From Pampus argenteus (Eukaryota > Chordata > Actinopteri > Scombriformes > Stromateidae), in contig CM072873.1 in the NCBI GenBank assembly GCA_036937835.1, positions 7,090,001 to 7,154,000 of the forward strand: a stretch of DNA of 64,000 nt, given 5' to 3'. Positions within the stretch are counted from its first letter, which is position 1, and each line of letters opens with the position of its first letter. The translations under genes and the position numbers were made by a program. The notes beneath the pieces were generated by a model. That model had not been told where the DNA came from and did no database searches. It saw only the letters and a program-made list of their open reading frames with translations. This document shows, piece by piece, positions 53,219-64,000 of the stretch.

Positions 53219-53660
53219 GAGTAGGGAGTAGTTGGTGCTGACAGGTTCTTTGCAGGACTGAATTTGAATCCACGTTTGACGAACAATAACACCACTAAAA
53301 AAACTAGCAACAACACAGCTAACTTAGCAATAACGCCGCTGAACTAGCATTAGCATGGCTAACCTAGCCATTGCTAGCTTGTTAGCCAGTCGACCGTGAA
53401 AGATAGCGCGAAAAAAGATAGCTCGAAGGAAAAATAAATAAATAAATAAATAATAGCGCGGAAACAAGTCTCATTACGAATGAAGGCTGAATGTTTCAAT
53501 TTCTCACTGTGTCATTGTGACATAAAGTTAAGCAAAGCGTTAAATTTCGCCGTTATATCCTAAACTTGGTAGTAACTAAGAGTAGCTGTCCAGGTGTGCT
53601 CCCGTCCCGCCGCAGGTGTAACCGCGAGGCTCGGCGTAGTAACACGTTATGAAGTGCATT
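53219..53660 (-). promoter_or_regulatory. CpG-enriched, TAGC-rich segment; possible promoter and 5' leader
   Basis: Within an otherwise CpG-poor window, 53385-53655 holds about 20 CpG sites, including TCGACCG, two GCGCG clusters, TTTCGCCG, CCCGTCCCGCCGC, ACCGCGAGG and CTCGGCG. Between it and the candidate ATG, 53303-53389 is packed with TAGC/GCTA words (CTAGCATTAGCATGGCTAAC and CTAGCCATTGCTAGC), a composition I associate with 5' untranslated regions of fish genes. There is no obvious TATA box. A CpG-bearing transposon end is an alternative, since a known repeat begins at about 53655. An (AATA)n tract at 53431-53453 interrupts it. Confidence 0.3.
53431..53453. repeat. (AAAT)5 microsatellite
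   Basis: AAATAAATAAAT run inside the CpG-enriched segment, flanked on both sides by AGCGCG. Confidence 0.9.
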
Positions 53661-53996
53661 TACTCGCTGTAGTAACACTCCGCGGTATTTTGAGTATTTT
53701 CTAGTTTGTACATAATAACAGTAACTTTATAATAACAATAAAGTATGAAAACTTTCAGGGTGGGTAAATACTTTTTTTTATTACTTTTTTTTAATACTTA
53801 TGTACTTACTATATATCATTATAATTATTATGCTTTAAAACTGACTAGGGCCATTGTGAATAATGGGTGCAGGCTACTTTTGATCTTTGATACATTTTGC
53901 AATTAATACTTTTACTTAAGTAAGACTTTGAATGCAGGACTTTCACTTGTAATGGAGTATTTTTATACTATAGAGCTCAGTAGCCACAATCCACCA
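53655..53996. repeat. Abundant teleost repeat with TTTTACTTAAGTAA words (degenerate copy)
   Basis: The right half, CTTTTACTTAAGTAAGACTT then TGAATGCAGGACTTTCACTT and GTAATGGAGTATTTTTATAC, and the ending CAATCCACCAC match a dispersed repeat I know from many fish genomes and transcript ends, where it reads TACTTTTACTTAAGTAAA...TTCCACCACTG. The left half is more diverged: AAGTGCATTTACTCGCTGTA, TTTTGAGTATTTTCTAG, and a T-rich middle. It contains no protein. It directly abuts the CpG-rich segment to its left. Confidence 0.6.
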
Positions 53997-56900
53997 CAGT
54001 TAACAAGTATGCATTCACACTGTGCTACACACTGTAGAGGCCAATGCTAACAAGCCATGTTGTACTGAAAGGAAACAGAGAGGGGTGGAGAGTGATAAGA
54101 ACACTTGGAGGGGGGAAATCATTTTAAACCCACAAACCATGTGGATGATTACGCTGATTATACTTTTCTTACATTTTTAACTCTGAAAATACTGGATGCA
54201 TTCATAAACCTGGTACCAAACAAGGATTTAGGTTATCTATCAGTGTTAAATAGAACCAAAAAAGTTGTTGTCATTGATTAATATGTAGGTTTAGAGCAAA
54301 CTTCAGCTAATTCAAGCTGTTAAGACTTTAACAGCAAGTTAGTACAGTATGTTTTAACAGTATGTTAAAACATTTGCAGCCTCCACATCCAAGCTGAGAA
54401 AATAACCCATTAATGACATCAGCATGAGTGACTGTTCCTTAAAAATACCAGACTGAAACTATTGGTAACCCCCGAAAGCAAAGCTGAGCAAAAATGACTG
54501 AGAAACAGTTGACACTACATCAAACTTTTCGTCAGTGCACGCCTCTCTGCTCCAGCTGAGGAGATAAGCCGTTTGAAGGCACTGATGAGTTTAAAACTGC
54601 ACCGCTCTGTATTCCCTTCCAACGATCTCAGCAGCTTGAACATGTTGCACTTCCATCCTTTTAGCTGGTCCAGGCCAATGAGCACGCCGGGGCCACAAAC
54701 GGCATCTCTCATGGAACTGCTGCTCTGCCTTTTCATCTCTCTTTGTGCGCATCCTTCCCAACACACAGACACATATACACATGGCCATCCACATCATAGG
54801 AACAGTAGGGGTGATACAGGGCACAGTCAACATGCCAACTCTTCACATCGACTTGGAAAGATGAATGGAGGGGGTGGGGATGCAGGGGAATGGAGGTTTC
54901 AAGGGATAAGAGGGTTCAGTGAGAAACTCCACTTCCTCGCCCTTTCATGGTGAATCATATCCCATTAAGTGGGTTTTGTCCTGTGATGAGGATGCTGCTG
55001 GCGCTCTTCAACAATCCCATTACAGATCATAAAGGGAGCTGGGGATGTGGCCTGAGAGCACTCTGGCTGCTTCTCTAAAGCAGCCTGGCTTCGTGTGTAT
55101 GGCATCTGCGCCACATCTGTTAATGGCTTTTTAACTCCAGGTGAATGTTGGGAGCTTTTCTTCAGAATCTCCGTGTTACCGTCTGATGCTTTGTTCGCAG
55201 CGGTTAGCAGCACAGGGGCTGGTTTGATTTAGCTCAAATCTGAGTTTGGTTTAAGATGTGTGAAAACCGACGACAGTCTGACAGAGAAAAGCTTAGAGGT
55301 AGTGCTTCGCTGGACTGCGAAAGACCACGGGTGTGTTATTCCGTCCTTAAAATGCTTCCTCTTTTCCTTCTCTATACAACCTCCTTTTCCTTTGATTTGT
55401 GTGCCGCCATCTCCAAGCTGTCTGAATATTTTAAGCATCTGAATAAGAAGCTTGGAGGTTGCCTTCAAGGATGTCTGAAGGAAATACACCGTCCTGTCTG
55501 CCATACTCATTAAATCAGCATTAATCAATATATTTATATTACAATGCATTAAAATGCAAAATTATCACCCAACTCTGCAGTCCCCATCGGCTTCAAAGTC
55601 TAATTTGGATATTCTAAAGTCAGATAAGATGACTGTATGATACCTGCCCAGAACCAAACAGCAGAAAAACACTAGCTGAATAACAAAGCGGTGCAGTTAT
55701 TTCACTCAGGAGTTAGTGACCAAAACAGAGCTAAAGGGAGAGTAAATATCAGACTTTTATTTACCAGGTGACCAGAAACACAACTCCAAAAGAATGCTAA
55801 TTTTGTTCTATGTCTGCTAGATTTGTAAATAGGCAACTAGTTGCAACAGTTGACCATAACAACTTAATAAGTTGTTTTTTTAGCTTGATCCGATGCCCCC
55901 AAAGTAGCCATGACAATCAATTTATGCTGCTTTAAGGTCCAGAGAAAGAGTTGAATATCTGCACTTATTACTAACAACAGCTACACCATGTTTAAGTACC
56001 TTAAGTAATGTACAGGCATAAAAGATGCATTCTATATATGTAAAGTTTTAATGCCAAATAATCTAGTTTTACAGCCTACATATGCATGTAGCCTCACGCC
56101 TCTTAGTTTACACCTGTTTCTACATTTGCTGTGCAAATTTGTGTTCAAATTCGGACGCAAGTCTAGAAAATGACAGAATTTGAAACTTTGGGGGGTATTA
56201 TTGTCACAAATCAGTTTATTATTTTCACCTGATGTTATTCATGTCCCTACTTATTCATGTTTCCTCATTTCCTGCAAAAACAGAATGATGGGAGGAGAGG
56301 AAACAAGCAGAGGAAACACAGAGTACCTGGCTACAAATACCAATGAATGAGACCTCATAAGAGTGGACTTTACCTCATATGATAAAGATATGCACATCAT
56401 GCATACATCATGCCATTCATAGTTTAAATATATTAAAATATCGAACTGATCAAATACAGACTGTATACTTCCCTGTTGTTTCCTCAGCTTGACAGTAAAT
56501 AATATAAATATTATGCTTGCCTTTTAGCCAAACCTTGTATTCAGTTGAGTTATTGTCTGTCTGTTCAAATTGTGACTGAGAAAGGAATCAATACTGAGCT
56601 TTGAGCAAACAAACATAAATGATTTATTAGATTACGCGTTTACACTAAAGCTTTTCTACTACTAAATACTTCCAGGAGAAGAAATACTTTAGTTTAATAG
56701 AATAAATACAATAACCCATTAACATTTACTACCATTGGTTGATTTTTATTTTTATTTTTTAATTTAATTCAACTGCATGGTAGCTTTTAGGCTGCACTCT
56801 GTGGTATTATATCTTAATCCACACAGTGTATCTAATGCTTGGTCCCCCTTATATACATACAGTACATGTGGGTTTAAAAAGCACTCCTAATACATGACTT

Positions 56901-57159
56901 TGCTGAACAAAAAAATGACACAACTTGCTTACAAAGGTAGAAAAGAGCTCATTTAGGCCTGCGCTGGTATCACGGCATTTAAATTGGCCAACACATGCAA
57001 AAATAGAGATTCCACATACTGTAGTGTATAACTTCCCGAAAAGTACAAGAACTCATTTATGGACATTATTTACTTCTCTCATTATGGAAGTGGAGCATGT
57101 CGGAGAAGAAGCGTGAACTTCACATTCAACTTATGTATAGTATGCATTCCTCTCCACAC

Positions 57160-57185
57160 CTACCTACCTACCTACCTACCTACCT
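57160..57185. repeat. (CTAC)6 microsatellite
   Basis: Perfect CTAC tetranucleotide run of about 26 bases. Confidence 0.95.
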
Positions 57186-57252
57186 CTGAGCTAAACTCTG
57201 AGGCTCTCTGAGGCCTCTTGTAACCATCATCATTAATCAAATAGGCAGCTTC

Positions 57253-57275
57253 TTTTTTTTTTTTTTTTTTTTTTT
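57253..57275. repeat. T23 homopolymer
   Basis: Run of 23 T, equivalent to an A tract on the alk strand. Confidence 0.93.
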
Positions 57276-60200
57276 GAAAGAACAAGCAAGTGGCATAAAT
57301 AACTAAAACATCAGGGGAAAGGGAGAAAAAAAAAAGACACTCCTGAATAAGAAGTGAAAGGGGAAATCACAGCCAAAGTCACCTTGAGTGAACCTAATTT
57401 ACAAAACAGTGACACAAGCATTAACTACAGGGGTGATTAATATCATAAAAGGTATTAGTTGCTGTTTACATCGTCATGGTGTTTATACTCAGCCCCTAAT
57501 TTGGCAAGCACAATTTCATATTTTATTTCAAGTATGGCTGACTCCAGAATGCTAACAGCTCTTTTTGGGCAACAGTTGTGCTCCCGTAGCTCTTGAGATG
57601 GAGCCAACTAATGTAAGGGCAAGTGCACACACACATACACTGTAGGCTACTTTTCACCAGCTCAGACAACCAAATATATTAAAAAACAGAACCTAACTTA
57701 AGTCAAGAAGAATCCACTGTCTCTTTACGCTGACACCAGTCCTATTCAATGTGACTGTCAGGGGATATCTCATTAAAAATGCATTAATTTTCAACCATCC
57801 ACTCTAGACACTGACACTGAGAATTGCTGTTTTCTTAACTCGGGGCCTCTACATGTGAGTACAGCATGGGAATGTGCATGAGGTGAGTGTGCAGAGTGGT
57901 ATTAATGGTAGCACTCATTTTTGAGCACTGGAAAAGGCAAAAGGCTTCAAGGTGTTTATATTGCAGACGCTGAAAATGTCTAATTATTCACATTTGAAAA
58001 GAGGAATGAGTCAATAGCTACTCCTGGTGAAAAATGTGGCACACTTTCACTCACACTGGACTTCACAGAGCTGCAGCGGGGCAGGTTTCTTCCTTTCATT
58101 TTGATTTCCTCGCTCTCTCCTCTGGACATTATGTCAGATCTGTCATGAAATCAAGCCTAGTTACGAGCTAACACAGAGACACTTGATCATGCTCAGTGTT
58201 ACTTGCAGTATCGATCAGCTGCGCAGTGCCTCATGGGTCTGACGGGGGTGTCACAACACATGGCCAACTCCTTGACTGAATTGATCATAGAAATGCATAA
58301 ATAATAAAGTGGCATGTCATTCTGACTTTCTATTGATTTCCCCATTAGCAGCTGATTGATACAAGCTTTAAATGTCAGGAGCCTCATTGATTACCAGGAG
58401 TCCACGCACTCATTGGCGATGTCATGTCATTTTTCCTGTGGCTCTGCAGCCTTCCACCTGGATGGACTAAATTAAAGGTCAACAGGTGCACTGTGTCATC
58501 AAGCTGCATAGAGGTTGCCTTCCCACCAAAGTGTTTGCCCACGTTCTGTGATGTTTACCCCTCCGGTTCACTTAATTTGAGAACAACGGCACTCCAACTT
58601 CACCAGTAGCAAATAACCACAGAAGATGCCTTAACTCATGATGCCATCTTGTTAAAGAGAATAGGAAACAGCAAAGAAATGTTTTCAGTATTTAAAAAAA
58701 AATTGTAGACTTTTACAATTAATAATTTGTTAGTTGAAGACTTGAAATTGGAAATCTTCACAGGTCTGGTTCAAATTACACTCAGTGTAGTCAGGTAGTA
58801 TAGAGTCCATTAATGCCACAAGTCTCGAGTATGTGTTTCAGTATGTCTCAAGGACTGTTATACATCAGGATGACTGCTTCACGTCCCAAGATCAGACTGA
58901 ATTTGGTGAAGATGGCTTTAAGATGTACAATGCCATCACTGCTGTGAATATGATGAGTGTGATCAAAGCATGGTTGGATCCAACATTGTCTCTCCTGCTA
59001 CAGATTCTGATACTTCATACTTCAACCTTGTATCTGGTGATTATAATCTGGAATAAACGGCGATCTCTTTTCCCCCAAATTTAAATTCTGTATACCTCAC
59101 TGTTTGCAACTGATTGCGATTATTTTTATACAGCCCACCATGACTCGCTGTATTTTACTCGATCCACTTAATAAGATCAATACCAAAAATGTTAATAAGA
59201 TGACCAAAATGCATCCCCCTTGTTATAATGCACCCCACCCCACCCCTTTCTATCCTCTAGTAGCAGAGAGAGTGCAGGGGCAGAGGAGTTGAATATGTTA
59301 GTCTAATCTGCCTGACTCACTGGTCATTTATCTGACTGAGGTTTGTGCAAGTTAGAATCTACGGTCCTGAAATATCAGTAGCGTAACTGAGCTGTGTATT
59401 GATAAATCCATGCCGCTGTCCCTGGTGCTGAAGTAGGAGATAGATTTGTAATTGGGCCTTTTTCTCTCCTGTGGTTTTTGTCTTAGATCTATAATATTCT
59501 CTTAACTATATACTATAAATACTCAGTTCTGTACTATATTATAGCCTATATACTCTAGTGTCATTTTCATCATCAAAGTGACAAGTAGCAACATGTAGTC
59601 ATGGGGTTCTCGCATTGGGTCATCCCCCCTGTTAAAAAAAGACAACAAATCATTGACTGAGTACAAAAACATATCCAACAGCTCATGGTGGGTGACAGGC
59701 AGATTACACCTGGGTCAGATAATTATTATTTTCATGTTTCGAGGATTCCTCTCTAGAAATCTTTGAAGAAAATTGTGAAAAATGCACATTACAGTGTGCC
59801 CCAAGCTCAAGGAGGAGAAACAGATAATTCAGTTTTTACAATCACAAAGTAAAGTAACAGATCCTCACATTTGGGAAGCAGGAACATGTTCAGGCTTTGC
59901 ATGTTGGCTTGAAGAAGTGCTCACTTATTATCAATTATCAAAACACTCGATCGACTATTGATTAATTGACTTATCATTTTTGGGTCGATAATGAAGGGAC
60001 CTTTATGTTGCAATTAGTTGGTTTTTTTTTTACCCATCTGGTTTTCCATTTGTCTAACTTGGCGAAGGCCTCGAATCCAAATACATTATCACATGTTTTT
60101 CAGTGAGATGAGCACATCACGTTTAGCTAAAGTCAAATAAAAATTCCTAAAAAATAATTCAAAAAGTAATGATTTAATAATGCATATTTATTTGTCCTCT

Positions 60201-61344
60201 CCAGCATACACATTTGTGAGTCCATCTGTGTCCTTGTTTACAGGCCCTGTTAATGATGCAGTGTGAACATTAAAACAATAAAAAAAAGCAACAAAGTGAA
60301 GTACTACTGCTACTTCTCTTGAGGCTAATATACCAGCTACTATATAAGGAGACACAGGAAAAGCATTTGGGATGTGAAAAAAAAATAAAAAAATGTGTTC
60401 ATCTTTCAAGAAGAAGAAACCTCTTCCAAAAGGGCCATGAGCTACATAGGATTAAAAAAAAAGTTCCAAACATGTAATCTAACATTATAAATTTAGTGTT
60501 GACTTTCTTTATAAATCTGAAGAAATTACAATATTTGCCTGATGGCTAAAACATCTGCACACTAGGGTTCTGTCTTAAGCCTCTCAAAGGACATGGCGGG
60601 CTCAAATAGAGAATCGTGAACGCGTGTGTTTACATTTTGGGGCAGAGCTGAGGGGCAAACATGGGGAGAAAAGACCGACACAGTTGTTTCTCATGCATGA
60701 TGGTAGAAGTCTTGTACTACGGGGCTCCAGATGCTGTTAAGCATGTTTATGAATATTCTTTACTAATGTGCTGAGAAACGTGTAGGTTAATGAAGCAGGG
60801 GTCTCCTCTTTCTCTGGCTTCCATTGCTGACATCATTTAATGATTCTCTTGCAACCTATTCATGGTTGCGCATGGTGAACATAACAGAGGTTAATAAAGT
60901 AGAGGTCAACTCTTTATCACACCTGCCCAGTACTGTTTTCACCTCTCCTACACTGTAACTCATATTAACAGTTCTCATTAATGATCTCAACCGTAGGGCC
61001 CATAGGGCTAGTAAGTCTAAATACACTGTGTAGAGTTTAATGCCTTGATTCCCGAAGGCACGCTTGCCTGATCGTCAAATTATTCTGGGTGCCATGGCGG
61101 GTATTTATTTCATGCTAATAGCCAGCATCTTACCAGAGGCTGGAAAAACAAGTGAAGCATAAACACAAAAAAAAAGCAAAAAAAAGCCAAACCCCAGCCA
61201 ATCAGGGGTGTAGAAAAGCTGATGGAGCACGACAATACACACTGGGGCCTTGAGTTGATTCATTTTGTGTGGAGGAGGGAGTGTGTGGCATTGGCAGAGA
61301 GGAGTATGTATTATAGTAAGGGAAATGAATGGAGCTACGACAAA

Positions 61345-61372
61345 TGTGTGTGTTTGTGTGTGTGTGTGTGTG
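61345..61372. repeat. (TG)n microsatellite with one TTTG interruption
   Basis: TGTGTGTGTTTGTGTGTG run. Confidence 0.93.
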
Positions 61373-63172
61373 CGAGGTGTTCAGGGCTTGTGTCTGTGCA
61401 TCAACGGTGTGTAAACACAGAAGTGCCTTGTAGAAACTCATAATTCAATAACTGCTTATAGTGACTGTGACTCTGCAAACATGCAGCAGGGTAATCTAGC
61501 CGTGTGCATACAGTGTGAGGCTTATAGAGTCAGTGGAGTCCACCTTCTGTCACTCGTTACCCGGGACACAAGTCATTTTTCTTTCTGTCTCAACACTGAA
61601 TATAAAGAGGTGCAGCTACATGTTGGCCCCTAAACTGAAACACCATCCGTCCACTCTTTTCATATGCGTGTTTATCCTGTTGGTAGCTGGAGCTAAGGCT
61701 GGTATGTGGTAAAAAAATAAACGATGATGATGAAAAATAATGACGACAATATTAAATATCATTTCCGATCTTAAACATTCTGCAAAATCATATAACTGAA
61801 GCGACACACCATCTCTATGACAACTGATAAATGATAAATAATCATAGTATCACTCTGCTGACAGTCAGTAAATTATGATACTGTCCCAGCTCACATTTGA
61901 TTGTAGGCGGAACAAATACAGACAACCGCTCGCACTGATGTTCACACACGCAGCCAATCTAGCATTTGTCAAAGCAGACTACAGGAAGTGTGCTTTCTCT
62001 ATTGGGCTTTCTACTAATGATACTTTTATATGCCCCGTCCCCCATTTCACAAAAAGTCATCGTGGTGATGAGACTTCAACCATCCTAACAGATTTCAAAT
62101 GAATGGATGATCTTATAGCTCCACGCTGAAGCCTCGTCCTGGAAGTCTCGCCTTGCTCCTCTGAGCTTGATGATTAAAGACTTGATCAATTTCTAGTTTA
62201 GTGTGAGGATGAAGGATGGTGGAGATATAGAATAAGAGAAATGATCATGAATGTAATAAACAATAGGTGGCAGCCTATTAATTCCAATAGAGAGCTACTC
62301 TCTATACACTCCCATTGTCTGTAATGCACACGCATTAGGGTGAATTAATGAATAGTGATAGAATAATCTATTGTTATCTTATCTCTCTGTTGCTTTCAAA
62401 ATATATTGGATCAAATGTTTCAAAGTTTGTTCATTCATTCATTCAAGAGTTTTTTTTTGTTTTTTTTTGTGAAATTGGTTTTACAGATCTTTTGTGAAGG
62501 AAACAAATTGTTTGTGGGCACGATCATATCATAGGACCACTTTGCCAAAATTGCTACACAGCACAGTACTGTCCCTGGATATGGATACGGCAGAAATAAA
62601 GAGAGTTTGATATGTTGCATGTGAAAATACCAGATCAGAAAGACCCACAAAGAAGCACCTCATCTTATTACAATATGCTGTATGTCATTCCCTTATTTTT
62701 CACAATAAAAATCACAATGCAGCAGCCGACACAAATGCAATAACATAGGTATTGCATTCAGAGTTTTCTCTGTGTGTATTGCATTGAAGTTTTTCCTCTT
62801 CTATCAGCTTCCAACTGAGCCAGCCTCTGCTTTGCTTTTGTCTGATAGGTTCCGTTGCATTTTTCTGGGCCAGCCTCCCTCATCAAAGTGATTAAGCAAT
62901 TACACTGATTGTACCGATGCTCAGAAGAACGAGGGAAGGACCCTCGAGCATTGAGTGCTAAAGCTTTTTTGGAGATAACGGCTTAATTTGTGTCTAATCA
63001 AAATAAAGCCTGTTCTCTTAAATCTCCAACCTTCCACCAACAGGGGAATTGAGAAGGTGTCGTAAAGGAGAAACAAATGAAGACGATAAAGCACTGCTGG
63101 GGCCTTTCCCCACTTCAATATCATTGTGTATAGGCCTTATGCAATGTACAGGCGTCTCTTTCCCTCCCAATG

Positions 63173-63193
63173 AAATAATAATAATAATAATAA
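63173..63193. repeat. (AAT)n microsatellite, about 7 units
   Basis: Perfect AATAATAAT run. It encodes an artefactual poly-Ile frame. Confidence 0.93.
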
Positions 63194-63662
63194 ATACCAT
63201 CTCAGAACTGATAACTATAGAAGCATCTAAAGATGCTGTGAATACCCAGCATGGGTCCCAACTGCACATGATAATCAAAGTGTTTGGGAATTAAATCAAG
63301 AAGCAGTTCCTCTCTCAGCAGTGCTGTGGGCATCAATAATGAAACAGGAGCCTGTGGGGTCTCCTGGATCAGAGCAACAGACCTGAATGCATGGATTCTC
63401 TAAGTCACTAGTCATCATTTTTCCCATCAGGCTATTAAGAATAGCTGATCTCCCTAAGCATGCTGACACGTCTTTACTCGCACACCATGGATGCCAGCCA
63501 GTGCCACAAGTGCTGGATTCAAACATTGAAAAATGATCACAGCAGAATTTAAATCACAACCGTGACAGAGCAGCATGAACTGGGCCTAGTGAGTCGTGCA
63601 TGTGGGGGAACAACATGGGAAGGGAGAGAAAAGGTGAGGGAGGAGGAGGAAGGGGAGGGGGG

Positions 63663-63668
63663 ACTCAC
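63663..63668 (-). other. alk: 5' splice site (donor) of alk exon 1
   Basis: On the minus strand the reading frame ...LQISSQ runs into G followed by GTGAGT, a full-consensus donor, at the point where similarity to ALK stops. The intron begins at base 63668 and splits a Gly codon after its first base (phase 1), which agrees with the human ALK exon 1/intron 1 junction. Downstream of this point the frame becomes low-complexity Pro/Leu/Ser sequence with no ALK resemblance. Confidence 0.88.
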
Positions 63669-64000
63669 CCTGGGAGGATATTTGAAGAAAGAGGCGGGGG
63701 TCTGCAGCGCGTATGGCCGATGTGTACCGATCCTCGATCACGGGCACTTGCGCCTTTTTCTCAGGCATAAGCCGGACCCTCAGCCGCCCCCCATCCGCTC
63801 CGAGCCACCACTCCAGAATAGTTGTGAGGTCCATTTCCAGGGTTAACACCGGGGCCTCCTCGTACACAGACAGACCCCCGCATCCCGTCCTCACTATATC
63901 CTCTCCTATTTCCACCACAACTTGGTTTGATTTCCTGCTGGCTTTCGTCAAGCCCAATTTCAGAACTTTGGACAGCGGCCGCTTGAAGAAGAAGGGGAGC
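63669..64000 (-). CDS. alk: ALK receptor tyrosine kinase, first coding exon (partial, 5' end beyond window)
   Basis: The minus strand from the window edge is open and encodes about 110 residues of the N-terminal extracellular region of anaplastic lymphoma kinase. Matches to human ALK recalled from memory include SKVLK (human SRVLK), QVVVEIGE (human QLVLELGE), EWWLGADGGRLRVRLMPEKK (human [20 protein letters not shown]) and AIRAADPRLFLQI (human AIRASQPRLLFQI). The block corresponds to roughly human residues 125-222, the region implicated in heparin binding just before MAM domain 1. ALK is a single-pass plasma-membrane receptor of the insulin-receptor superfamily, activated by ALKAL ligands; in fish ALK/LTK act in neural and pigment-cell development. 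The exon ends in phase 1 after the first base of a Gly codon, as human exon 1 does. No kinase or MAM sequence is present here. LTK, the paralogue, is the main alternative. The start codon and signal peptide lie beyond base 64000. Confidence 0.88.

Larger units (their letters stand above)
53997..63662. other. 5' part of alk intron 1, no gene seen
   Basis: Nearest the exon 1 donor. It contains CTAC, poly(T), TG and AAT repeats but no recognisable exon or transposon. Purine-rich GGGAGAGAAAAGGTGAGGGA sequence lies just inside the intron (63610-63660, plus strand), giving a pyrimidine-rich stretch after the donor on the gene strand. Confidence 0.65.
1..63668 (-). other. alk: Intron 1 of alk (partial; inferred)
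   Basis: Everything to the left of the exon 1 donor lies downstream of it on the gene's strand. I looked on the minus strand for sequence resembling human ALK exons 2 and 3 (the segment with WNLTWIMKDSFPF and the start of the first MAM domain) and did not see it. The window therefore appears to be intronic throughout. A very long first intron is known for mammalian ALK. The acceptor lies beyond base 1. The inference would fail if a short divergent exon 2 (about 40 codons) was missed. Confidence 0.7.

Noticed and set aside
53259..53275. TTTGAATCC near 53270 as a SINE B box
   Set aside because: It stands alone, without an A box or repeat context.
1..63668. Further alk exons (exon 2 with WNLTWIMKDSFPF-like sequence, start of MAM domain 1)
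   Set aside because: No reverse-complement trace of these motifs was seen in the open frames or by eye; a divergent 40-codon exon could still have been missed.

Overview
The window looks like vertebrate, most probably teleost (percomorph-type), nuclear DNA. It is AT-rich and rich in (CA)n/(GT)n microsatellites, with almost no long reading frames. Its interspersed repeats are of types common in fish: hAT DNA transposons with 8-bp target duplications, a Penelope-like element with a GIY-YIG domain, and several broken LINE reverse transcriptases. There are no bacterial features (operons, ribosome binding sites, CRISPR, tRNA or rRNA genes).

One protein-coding exon can be named. At the right edge, on the minus strand (63669-64000), lies part of the first coding exon of the receptor tyrosine kinase ALK (its close paralogue LTK is the alternative). 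It is the region just N-terminal to the first MAM domain. It ends at a perfect GTGAGT splice donor in phase 1, the same phase as the end of human ALK exon 1. I found no further ALK exon to the left, so 1-63668 is most simply read as a piece, at least 63.7 kb long, of the very large first intron of alk.

From left to right the intron holds: a degenerate hAT relic (about 5.1-5.6 kb); an interspersed repeat and a tRNA-SINE-like relic (9.3-10.0 kb); a short hairpin (11.4 kb); a compound GT/GTGA microsatellite (14.15 kb); a LINE reverse-transcriptase relic (18.75-19.4 kb); a complete 963-bp non-autonomous hAT element with perfect target duplications (20.5-21.4 kb); a second hairpin (22.8 kb); a perfect (GA)35 tract (26.8 kb); a Penelope-like GIY-YIG reading frame (28.4-29.1 kb); a second LINE relic with an internal deletion (29.9-30.6 kb); a complete 603-bp hAT element carrying a BED zinc-finger remnant (31.9-32.5 kb); a LINE-tail-like segment ending at 37.2 kb; an unexplained 199-codon open frame (37.7-38.3 kb); and a CpG- and TAGC-rich segment (53.2-53.7 kb) that could be the promoter and first exon of a small gene nested in the intron, abutting another fish repeat (53.7-54.0 kb).

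No new multi-gene system is visible. The points most worth following are the candidate nested first exon near 53.2 kb, the still-open GIY-YIG frame near 28.4 kb, and the two short hAT elements that each kept only the N-terminal part of a transposase. Repeat families were identified by recognising motifs from memory, not by a database search. Boundaries given as approximate should be read that way.
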